From: SIG565 sp045540055 | GTDB lineage: Bacteria; Bacillota; Clostridia; Oscillospirales; Acutalibacteraceae | Direction: 5' to 3' | Length of the DNA stretch: 11,024 nucleotides | Assembly (NCBI GenBank): GCA_045540055.1 | Contig: JAZQGO010000015.1 | Span: forward strand, 1-11,024 | Shown: piece by piece, positions 5,400 to 11,024 of the stretch | Numbering within the stretch: the first letter of the stretch is position 1 | Layout: each line of letters begins with the position of its first letter | Notes under the pieces: generated by a model | What the model was told of the DNA's origin: nothing | Databases searched by the model: none | The model's input: only the letters and a program-made list of their open reading frames with translations | Position numbers and translations under genes: made by a program

Positions 5400-5812
5400 A
5401 ACTCTCTACCACCTGCACAGTTTTGACAAACCCCGTATAAAACGGTCTTGAAATTATCCACCGCGAAGCCGTGATGCTCACTGATATGCTGACTTAAAAG
5501 CGACATCTGCTCGCACTCCATATGCAAAAGCGAGCCGCAAATATTGCATTTCAGATGAAAATGCTCGCGGCACTTCTCACACTCGGCAATATACTGATAG
5601 CAAGCACTATCTCCCTGTGGCATAGAAAAGCGGCGCACCTTGTTGTCACGCACAAGTCTTTCAAGCGTCCGATATACCGTCGTGCGACCGACATCACTAC
5701 CGTTTTTCTTTAATAAATCTGTAATATCATCGGCGGTTAAATGCCTGCTGCTATTTTCCGAAAGTAGTTTTTCTATAAGGCTTTTTTGCTTGGTCTTATA
5801 TTCCGTTTTCAT
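5396..5812 (-). CDS. Fur-family metal-responsive repressor (Zur-like by context)
   Basis: A 138-residue Fur-family protein of usual length. The N-terminal winged helix carries the recognition helix VGRTTVYRTLERLV (residues 41-54). The C-terminal half has the regulatory metal motif HFHLKC (84-89) and two CxxC pairs, C89/C92 and C129/C132, which hold the structural zinc. It is the first gene of the metal-uptake operon and overlaps the binding-protein gene by four bases. A perfect palindrome lies in its own promoter region, so autoregulation together with the transporter is likely. Context favours a zinc sensor, but an Mn or Fe sensor cannot be excluded. Start ATG at 5812, with GAGGTG five bases upstream. 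Confidence 0.85.
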   Translation of the reverse strand: MKTEYKTKQKSLIEKLLSENSSRHLTADDITDLLKKNGSDVGRTTVYRTLERLVRDNKVRRFSMPQGDSACYQYIAECEKCREHFHLKCNICGSLLHMECEQMSLLSQHISEHHGFAVDNFKTVLYGVCQNCAGGREL

Positions 5813-5823
5813 ATTACACCTCG

Positions 5824-5846
5824 AAAATGAAACTGAATTTCATTTT
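5824..5846. promoter_or_regulatory. Candidate operator for the Fur-family repressor
   Basis: AAAATGAAA (5824-5832) and TTTCATTTT (5838-5846) form a perfect 9-bp palindrome around CTGAA. Its core TGAAACT-G-AATTTCA fits the 7-1-7 spacing of Fur-family boxes with one mismatch. It lies just downstream of the -10, over the expected start of the regulator mRNA, a standard repression position. Confidence 0.6.
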
Positions 5847-5849
5847 TAT

Positions 5850-5878
5850 ATTTTATAGTAAATTCTGACTCTTGTCAA
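5850..5878 (-). promoter_or_regulatory. Promoter of the metal-uptake operon
   Basis: Perfect minus-strand TTGACA (5878-5873), a 17-base spacer, then TAAAAT (5855-5850). The -10 is about 38 bases upstream of the regulator ATG. The palindrome at 5824-5846 covers the predicted transcription start. Confidence 0.75.
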
Positions 5879-5922
5879 CAAAATCTTGTAAAATAATGAC
5901 GAATGTGTTATTATGTTTTGTG

Positions 5923-5958
5923 TATAATTTATATATAATTAATATTGGAGGAAGATTT
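5923..5958 (+). promoter_or_regulatory. Probable promoter and ribosome binding site of the rnf operon
   Basis: A perfect TATAAT lies at 5923-5928 and another at 5934-5939, but no good -35 is seen at the right distance for either. TTGGAGGAAG (5945-5954) is a strong ribosome binding site that fixes the GTG start at 5959. The mRNA leader would be short, leaving no room for a riboswitch. Confidence 0.45.
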
Positions 5959-7293
5959 GTGAGTTTTAAAGAATCCATTCTTAAACCAATTGCTAAATTG
6001 AAAGGCGGTGCACACATTCCGCATCTCAAGAATACAGCCGAAATGGAATCGGTTGTTATGCCTGCGCCAGCTACTGTAACAATCCCGCTGAAGCAGCATA
6101 TAGGCGCTGAATGTACCGCTACGGTCAAGAAAGATGACAAGGTTTTTGTAGGCACCGTAATTGCCGATAGCGACGCCCCTCTTTCTGTACCGATTCATTC
6201 TTCGGTATCGGGCACGGTTAAGGAGATTAAAAAAATCTCGCAGCCCGGCGGTATGGTAACTGCCATTGTCATTGAGTCGGACGGTAATATGACACCCGAC
6301 GCATCACTTAAACCGCGCAAGGTAAAGACGGCTAAGCAGCTTATTAAAGCTTGTCGCGATTGCGGTCTTGTCGGACTCGGTGGTGCAGGATTTCCTGTGC
6401 ATATTAAGTTATCCCCCTTGTCGAAGCCTGAAATTGACACCCTTATAATCAACTGTGCAGAATGTGAGCCCTACATAACAAGCGACTACCGTGAGTGTAT
6501 GGAAAGCTATGACGATATTTTAAAGGGTGTTTACCTTTTGCGTGACATATTTGAACTCAAAAAGGTAATTATTGCAATTGAGGGCAACAAGCCCAAGGCA
6601 ATCAAGAAATTATACGAAATTGCTAATGACATACAGGACCCCGAGGATAACGTAAAGCTTATGTGTCTTGATACAAGCTATCCGCAGGGTGCTGAAAAAA
6701 TGCTGGTTTACACTACAACAGGTAAAAAAATACCTCTTGGCAAACTACCCGCCGATGTCGGCTGTGCGGTTATGAACATAACAAGTATCTCTGCACTTTA
6801 CCGATTTATAAGAACGGGTATGCCGCTTGTATCAAAGCGTGTAACGGTTGACGGTAACGCTATTGCCAAACCGCAAAATGTTATCGTTCCTATCGGTGCT
6901 TCGGTTCAGAGCATTCTTGATTTCTGCGGTGGCGCCGATGAAGATATCGAAAAAATCATCCTCGGCGGACCTATGATGGGCGCCGCTATAAAGGATACCG
7001 AAACGGTAATTGCTAAGCAGAGCAACGCGGTTTTATGCTTTAAAAATATTAAACCAATACGCACAACACCCTGTATACGCTGTGGCCGATGTGCTGCCGC
7101 CTGCCCGATGCTTCTAGCGCCGGGTGCCGTTGAACACTCTATCGACCACAACTTTGTAAACCTTGAAAACCTTAATGTTACGGCCTGTATTGAGTGTGGC
7201 AGTTGTAGTTTCGTATGCCCCGCAGGTCGACCGCTTACCGCTGCTATGCGCACGGGTAAATTTGAATTGAGGAGGTTGCAAAATGCAAAATAA
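5959..7293 (+). CDS. rnfC: RnfC, NADH-binding subunit of the Rnf complex
   Basis: A 444-residue cytosolic-face subunit that exchanges electrons with NAD+/NADH and hosts FMN and two 4Fe-4S clusters. It shows the RnfC N-terminal GGAHIP, the nucleotide/FMN loop GLGGAGFP, then NCAECEPY typical of the NuoF-like fold. Two ferredoxin motifs follow: C372-C375-C378-C382 and C410-C413-C416-C420. I chose the GTG at 5959 because GGAGG lies seven bases upstream and the protein then begins at the usual place, SFKESILKP; the longer open frame from 5872 runs across the promoter. It is the first of six overlapping rnf genes. Its last 11 bases overlap rnfD. Confidence 0.95.
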   Translation: MSFKESILKPIAKLKGGAHIPHLKNTAEMESVVMPAPATVTIPLKQHIGAECTATVKKDDKVFVGTVIADSDAPLSVPIHSSVSGTVKEIKKISQPGGMVTAIVIESDGNMTPDASLKPRKVKTAKQLIKACRDCGLVGLGGAGFPVHIKLSPLSKPEIDTLIINCAECEPYITSDYRECMESYDDILKGVYLLRDIFELKKVIIAIEGNKPKAIKKLYEIANDIQDPEDNVKLMCLDTSYPQGAEKMLVYTTTGKKIPLGKLPADVGCAVMNITSISALYRFIRTGMPLVSKRVTVDGNAIAKPQNVIVPIGASVQSILDFCGGADEDIEKIILGGPMMGAAIKDTETVIAKQSNAVLCFKNIKPIRTTPCIRCGRCAAACPMLLAPGAVEHSIDHNFVNLENLNVTACIECGSCSFVCPAGRPLTAAMRTGKFELRRLQNAK

Positions 7294-8203
7294 ATTTATA
7301 GTTTCTTCTTCCCCTCATCTGCACACCCCCGACTCGACGAGTGGCATTATGTTTGATGTAATAATCGCCCTTTTGCCCGCTACGGTCTACGGTATGATAA
7401 TCTTCGGTTACCGCGCCGCACTGATGGTGGTCGTGAGTATTGCCTCGGCGGTGCTCAGCGAATTTGTATGGAATAAGCTTGCCAAAAAGGAAAATTCGCT
7501 TAACGACCTGAGTGCCGTTGTTACGGGACTTCTGTTAGGGCTTAATCTGCCTTCAAGTCTGCCTCTTTGGATGGCGGCCGTCGGCAGTGCCATAGCCATA
7601 ATCATCGTAAAGCAGATGTTTGGCGGTCTGGGTCAAAACTTTGTTAACCCCGCTATCGCCGCCAGAATTGTACTGCTTGTTTCCTTCCCTGCGGCGATGA
7701 CTAAATTTTACGAGCCGTTTGGTGAAATAGTAAGCTCGGCAACACCGCTTGCTGCCGAAGCCGGTACATATCATATTAAAGACCTGCTACTTGGTATGCA
7801 CGCAGGCTCGATCGGTGAGACCTCATCAATTCTGCTTCTTATCGGCGGCATCTATCTTATGGTTCGCCGTGTTATTTCACCCGCTATACCCTGCTGCTTT
7901 ATCGGTACGGTATTTCTCTTCTCGCTTATCCTTGGTGTTGATCCCTTGGCGGCAATTCTTAGCGGCGGACTTTTTATCGGTGCCTTCTTTATGGCAACCG
8001 ACTATGTCACAAGCCCTGCTATGCCGTGGGGACAGGTTATTTTCGGTGTAGGCTGTGGTATGCTTACCGTAATCATACGAGAGTTTGCGGCTCTGCCCGA
8101 GGGTGTTTCATATGCGATACTTCTGATGAATATTTTAGTACCGCATATTAATCGACTCACCGCACGCAAGCCTTTCGGATTGGAGGCGGCAAAAGATGAG
8201 TAA
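7283..8203 (+). CDS. rnfD: RnfD, membrane flavoprotein subunit of the Rnf complex
   Basis: A 306-residue polytopic membrane protein of the NqrB/RnfD family, with about eight to ten hydrophobic segments. The N-terminal SPHLHTPDST segment is typical. The covalent FMN site is SSATPL, with Thr154 as the expected attachment residue. LGLNLPSSLPLW and FGGLGQNFVNPA are conserved family blocks. It sits in the ion-translocating membrane core with RnfA and RnfE. The start has GAGGAGG upstream, inside the end of rnfC, which implies translational coupling. Length is close to the family norm. Confidence 0.95.
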   Translation: MQNKFIVSSSPHLHTPDSTSGIMFDVIIALLPATVYGMIIFGYRAALMVVVSIASAVLSEFVWNKLAKKENSLNDLSAVVTGLLLGLNLPSSLPLWMAAVGSAIAIIIVKQMFGGLGQNFVNPAIAARIVLLVSFPAAMTKFYEPFGEIVSSATPLAAEAGTYHIKDLLLGMHAGSIGETSSILLLIGGIYLMVRRVISPAIPCCFIGTVFLFSLILGVDPLAAILSGGLFIGAFFMATDYVTSPAMPWGQVIFGVGCGMLTVIIREFAALPEGVSYAILLMNILVPHINRLTARKPFGLEAAKDE

Positions 8204-8795
8204 TGTTTCTTTCTTTAAAAAATACTTTGACGTCTTTAAAGCAATCATTGTTTTAACAGCAGTCTGCCTCGTTATATCGGCGGCGTTGGCCTTGACAAAC
8301 GATATAACCAAGGACAAGATAACCGAAATCGAAAAGGCTTCGGCCAACTCAGCTATGGCCGCACTTATCGAGGGTGATAATTACGAAGCGATGACCGACG
8401 ACATCTATGGCGTAACAGAGGCAGGCGTGTTAAAGGGATATATTATCTCAACCGCCGCCAAGGGCTATGGTGGTGACGTTAAGGTTATGACCGCTATTTC
8501 GCCCGATAAAAAAATTATCGGCATAAAAATTCTAAGTGCTGCCGACGAGACCCCAGGTCTTGGTCAAAACGCAACAAAGCCAAGTTTTTACGAGCAATTT
8601 ATTGGCAAGGAAAACGGTGTTTCGGTTGTTAAAAGCGGTGCAAAGGATAATGAAATAAACGCGGTTACGGGTGCTACAATTACGTCAAGGGCAGTAACCA
8701 ATGCCGTAAACGAGGCATTCGGAATCTTTGACGAATACTTAAAATCCATCGAAACAACCGACACAGAAAATCAAGAAATTACGGAGGTGCAATAA
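8196..8795 (+). CDS. rnfG: RnfG, covalent-FMN subunit of the Rnf complex
   Basis: A 199-residue protein with one N-terminal membrane helix (about residues 13-33) and an FMN-binding domain on the outer face. The covalent FMN motif is TGATITS, with Thr161 as the attachment residue. ETPGLGQNA (about residues 118-126) is the other conserved block of FMN-binding domains. RnfG passes electrons along the membrane-embedded path to RnfD. The start lies eight bases inside rnfD with GGAGG upstream. The C-terminus ends in an acidic tail (TTDTENQEITEVQ), which is not unusual. Confidence 0.95.
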   Translation: MSNVSFFKKYFDVFKAIIVLTAVCLVISAALALTNDITKDKITEIEKASANSAMAALIEGDNYEAMTDDIYGVTEAGVLKGYIISTAAKGYGGDVKVMTAISPDKKIIGIKILSAADETPGLGQNATKPSFYEQFIGKENGVSVVKSGAKDNEINAVTGATITSRAVTNAVNEAFGIFDEYLKSIETTDTENQEITEVQ

Positions 8796-9484
8796 TGAAA
8801 AATAATAAATATTTATCTTATTTCACCACTGGCATAATTAAAGAAAACCCCGTTTTAAGACTTATGCTCGGCACCTGTCCTACCTTGGCGGTTACAACCG
8901 CCGCCATAAACGGCATCGGTATGGGCGCCGCCGCAACACTTGTTCTTATCGGCTCAAATTTGGTTATTTCTTTACTTCGAAACATAATTCCCGACAAGGT
9001 TAGAATTCCTGCATACATAACGATTATTGCGGGCTTTGTAACGGTGGTACAGATGCTGGTTAAGGCGTTTTTACCATCGATTGACGCGTCACTCGGCATC
9101 TATCTGCCGCTTATCGTTGTTAACTGCATAATTTTGGGCAGAGCCGAAATGTTCGCCTCAAAGAATCCCATTTTACCGAGTATTCTTGACGGACTCGGTA
9201 TGGGTATCGGCTTTACCGCAACACTTACCCTTATGGGTGCCATTCGTGAAATTGTCGGTGCCGGCACCATATTCTCGTTGCCCGTTACCGTAAACTTTAT
9301 TGACCCAATGATTGTTATGCTCTTACCCCCTGGTGGCTTCTTTGTGTTCGGCGTGCTTGTTGCCGTATCGAATAAGCTTGCAACCATCAAGGGTAAGGAT
9401 CCCATTAACTGTACGGGTTGTGGTGATTGTCCTATGAAGGACACCTGCACTAAGGAAAGCGAGGTGGCGGCAGATGTTCAGTAA
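8795..9484 (+). CDS. rnfE: RnfE, membrane core subunit of the Rnf complex
   Basis: A 229-residue polytopic membrane protein of the RnfA/RnfE/NqrD/NqrE family with about six helices. It has the two intramembrane cysteines expected to share an Fe-S cluster with RnfA: Cys28 in LMLGTCP and Cys111 in VNCIILGRAE. GMGIGFTATLTLMGAIRE is conserved. The tail is notable: after the last helix it carries CTGCGDCPMKDTC (C206, C209, C212, C218), which resembles a small Fe-S or zinc site. The ATG overlaps the rnfG stop by one base, with GGAGG upstream. Its last 11 bases overlap rnfA. Confidence 0.94.
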   Translation: MKNNKYLSYFTTGIIKENPVLRLMLGTCPTLAVTTAAINGIGMGAAATLVLIGSNLVISLLRNIIPDKVRIPAYITIIAGFVTVVQMLVKAFLPSIDASLGIYLPLIVVNCIILGRAEMFASKNPILPSILDGLGMGIGFTATLTLMGAIREIVGAGTIFSLPVTVNFIDPMIVMLLPPGGFFVFGVLVAVSNKLATIKGKDPINCTGCGDCPMKDTCTKESEVAADVQ

Positions 9485-10055
9485 CATTATTCCTATCTTG
9501 CTTGCAGGTCTACTCACCGAGAATATGATTTTATCAAAATTCTTGGGTATTTGCCCCTTCCTTGGTACCTCTAAAAAGATTGATACTGCCTTTAGCATGA
9601 GCGTTGCCGTAACGCTTGTTATGATAATTGCAACCGCAGTTACCTATCCGCTTTACGCATACGTTTTAACACCGCTAAAGCTCGAGTATCTGCAGACACT
9701 TTTATTTATTTTGGTAATTGCTGCCATTGTTCAGCTTTTAGAAATTACGCTTAAAAAATATATCAAAAGCCTTTACAATGCACTGGGTATTTATCTGCCA
9801 CTTATTACCACCAACTGTGCAGTTCTCGGCATCACAATGCTCAACTTCACAAAGGGCTATAACTATTTTGATTCACTCATAAACGCTTTGGCGGCAGGTC
9901 TTGGCTTTATGCTTGCAATGGTAATCTTTGCAGGCGTGCGCGAGCGACTTGACCGAAGCGATATACCCGAATTTTTAAAGGGACTGCCCATCACATTGAT
10001 TGCGGCGGCAATCGTTTCCCTTTCATTCCTTGGCTTTGCCGGAATAGGAGGTTAA
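9474..10055 (+). CDS. rnfA: RnfA, membrane core subunit of the Rnf complex
   Basis: A 193-residue polytopic membrane protein, the usual length, with six predicted helices. The conserved ENMILSKFLGICPFLG block holds Cys27, and TTNCAVLG holds Cys115. In solved Rnf structures these half-sites pair with those of RnfE to hold an Fe-S cluster in the membrane. GLGFMLAMVIFAGVRERL is the second half of the internal repeat. It is coupled to rnfE by an 11-base overlap and has GAGGTGG as ribosome binding site. Confidence 0.96.
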   Translation: MFSNIIPILLAGLLTENMILSKFLGICPFLGTSKKIDTAFSMSVAVTLVMIIATAVTYPLYAYVLTPLKLEYLQTLLFILVIAAIVQLLEITLKKYIKSLYNALGIYLPLITTNCAVLGITMLNFTKGYNYFDSLINALAAGLGFMLAMVIFAGVRERLDRSDIPEFLKGLPITLIAAAIVSLSFLGFAGIGG

Positions 10056-10058
10056 TGT

Positions 10059-10841
10059 ATGGAAATATTATATGCCATTTTAATCATTACCGCCGTCGGA
10101 TTCGTCTTTGGTATAATTCTATCGGTAGCATCGGTTATTATGCACGTGCCCGTCGACGAAAAGGTAGCAAAGGTAAGAGAGTGTCTGCCGGGTGCTAACT
10201 GCGGCGCTTGCGGATATTCGGGTTGTGACGGATATGCCGAGGCTATAGCTTCAGGCGAAGCCGAGCCGTATAAATGCACCCCAGGTGGTGCGTTAACGGC
10301 GCAGGCGCTTTCAGATTTATTGGGTGTTGAAATTAAAACTGAGCAGTTTATTGCGGTTGTCGGCTGTAACCATGGTATAGATAAAGCAAATATTGATTAT
10401 CTTTACGAAGGCAGACAATCTTGCTCGTCGGTAAAGCTTTTATACGGCGGTCAGCTGCAATGTAAATACGGCTGCCTCGGCTTTGGTGACTGTGTAAGCG
10501 CCTGTGACTATGATGCCATCAAAATCGTTGACGGTGTCGCCAAGGTTGACCGTGAGAAATGTACCGGTTGTGCTAAATGTGCCAAGACCTGTCCTAATTC
10601 GGTTATCGCACTTATTCCGTACAATTCAAAGGTAACAGTTTCTTGTCACAACCTTGAAAAAGGCGCCATCTCTCGAAAGAAATGCGCCGCCTCATGTATC
10701 GGTTGTATGAAGTGCACCAAGGTATGCGAAACGGGTGCTATTTCGGTTGAGAATTTCTTAGCCCATATTGATACATCCAAATGTACCAACTGCGGCAAAT
10801 GCGCCGAAGTCTGTCCACAAGGCTGTATTTTAATTCACTAA
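10059..10841 (+). CDS. rnfB: RnfB, ferredoxin-oxidising Fe-S subunit of the Rnf complex
   Basis: A 260-residue protein that accepts electrons from reduced ferredoxin. One N-terminal membrane helix (about residues 3-28) is followed by the RnfB-type cluster domain (C48, C51, C56, C73). A ferredoxin-like region then holds four more cysteine sets: C135-C139-C145-C149, C168-C171-C174-C178, C213-C216-C219-C223 and C242-C245-C248-C252. This cysteine-rich form is typical of anaerobic Firmicutes and longer than RsxB of enteric bacteria. A strong GGAGG lies ahead of the ATG, three bases after the rnfA stop. It is the last gene of the operon and ends normally, nine bases before the terminator stem. Confidence 0.96.
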   Translation: MEILYAILIITAVGFVFGIILSVASVIMHVPVDEKVAKVRECLPGANCGACGYSGCDGYAEAIASGEAEPYKCTPGGALTAQALSDLLGVEIKTEQFIAVVGCNHGIDKANIDYLYEGRQSCSSVKLLYGGQLQCKYGCLGFGDCVSACDYDAIKIVDGVAKVDREKCTGCAKCAKTCPNSVIALIPYNSKVTVSCHNLEKGAISRKKCAASCIGCMKCTKVCETGAISVENFLAHIDTSKCTNCGKCAEVCPQGCILIH

Positions 10842-10849
10842 ATAAAACA

Positions 10850-10881
10850 AAAACAGCTCGTGTAAAAACACGAGCTGTTTT
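10850..10881 (+). terminator. Intrinsic terminator of the rnf operon
   Basis: A perfect 14-bp stem (10850-10863 with 10868-10881) with loop AAAA, ending in an unbroken T-run. It begins nine bases after the rnfB stop and closes the six-gene transcript. Confidence 0.9.
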
Positions 10882-10949
10882 TTTATTCGTATAAGAACCA
10901 CTGGCTATGCCAGTGGGAAAAAGAGCTTTAGCTATGGACATAATAAAAA

Positions 10950-11003
10950 CTCCTTGGTATATTGAAGTTGAGGTTCGCCAACCCAACAAAATATACCAAG
11001 GAG
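10950..11003 (+). promoter_or_regulatory. Leader stem-loop that buries the transposase ribosome binding site
   Basis: CTCCTTGGTATATT (10950-10963) pairs perfectly with AATATACCAAGGAG (10990-11003). Inside, GTTG/CAAC (10967-10970 with 10984-10987) and GGTT/AACC (10972-10975 with 10980-10983) extend the hairpin to a CGCC loop. The ribosome binding site AAGGAGG (10998-11004) lies almost wholly in the 3' arm, so translation of the following gene should be strongly held down. Confidence 0.7.
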
Positions 11004-11012
11004 GTCCTAGCC

Positions 11013-11024
11013 ATGAAAGAGAAG
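11013..11024 (+). CDS. Start of a probable IS200/IS605-like transposase (four codons only)
   Basis: ATG AAA GAG AAG encodes MKEK and runs off the window. AAGGAGG (10998-11004) is eight bases upstream, which supports the start. Identity as a Y1-type single-strand transposase TnpA is inferred from the end hairpin and the leader structure, since almost none of the protein is visible. Confidence 0.5.

Larger units (their letters stand above)
10889..11024 (+). mobile_element. Left end of a second IS200/IS605-like insertion sequence, truncated by the window edge
   Basis: GTATAA (10889-10894) leads into a perfect 8-bp hairpin CCACTGGC-tat-GCCAGTGG (10898-10916). An AAAAAGAG linker and the small palindrome AGCTTTAGCT (10924-10933) follow, then a long leader stem (10950-11003) and an ATG at 11013. 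I recognise the tip hairpin and leader as the style of IS200/IS605 left ends in Clostridia. The element at 1-139 has the same order of parts and points the other way. No right end or target duplication can be examined. Confidence 0.6.

Noticed and set aside
5879..5958. Riboswitch ahead of rnfC
   Set aside because: The leader after the possible -10 elements is only about 20-30 bases, too short, and shows no terminator hairpin.
7408..7605. Minus-strand frames inside rnfD and the other rnf genes
   Set aside because: They are antisense shadows of confidently identified rnf genes.
1..11024. Composite transposon made of the two IS ends
   Set aside because: IS200/IS605 elements move as single strands from their own ends and are not known to form classical composites; the two copies also differ in stem sequence.

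Overview
The window looks like chromosome from an anaerobic, low-to-mid GC Firmicute of class Clostridia, possibly an Oscillospirales-type gut organism. The evidence is the rnfCDGEAB gene order with the cysteine-rich RnfB typical of clostridia, strong GGAGG ribosome binding sites, tightly overlapping operons, a tRNA with encoded CCA, and many hairpin-rich intergenic spacers. This placement rests on gene content and style only.

Layout. (1) Positions 1-139: the 5' end of a leftward IS200/IS605-like insertion sequence; only four codons of its transposase lie inside the window. (2) Positions 140-765: a small four-helix-bundle (S23/IVP-like) gene on the minus strand, between hairpin-rich spacers. 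(3) Positions 766-2101: a stand-alone FAD-dependent oxidoreductase on the minus strand with its own promoter. (4) Positions 2118-2838: about 700 bases without a believable protein gene. It holds a two-hairpin module that also occurs at 143-199, a chain of short tight-loop hairpins, a bidirectional terminator and a GC-rich island. (5) Positions 2839-2974: an initiator tRNA-fMet gene with its own promoter and terminator. (6) Positions 2994-5812: a minus-strand operon, Fur-family regulator - metal-binding lipoprotein - ABC ATPase - ABC permease, whose genes all overlap. It is preceded by a good promoter with a perfect Fur-family-like palindrome just downstream of the -10. (7) Positions 5959-10841: the complete six-gene Rnf operon, closed by a strong terminator. 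(8) Positions 10889-11024: the 5' end of a second IS200/IS605-like element reading rightward off the window.

How the genes work together. The metal operon is a self-contained high-affinity zinc or manganese uptake system, probably repressed by its own first gene product. The divergently transcribed Rnf complex couples electron flow from reduced ferredoxin to NAD+ to export of Na+ or H+, a core energy-conserving step in anaerobes. RnfC, RnfB, RnfD, RnfG, RnfE and RnfA all retain their expected cofactor motifs, so the complex should be functional.

The most interesting material is non-coding. The two IS ends, at opposite edges and pointing outward, share one layout with different sequences: a tip hairpin, a small palindrome, then a long stem that buries the transposase ribosome binding site. 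The repeated two-hairpin module and the hairpin array next to it may be an uncharacterised structured RNA or a dispersed repeat family. I saw no CRISPR array, rRNA, phage genes or clear new protein system.
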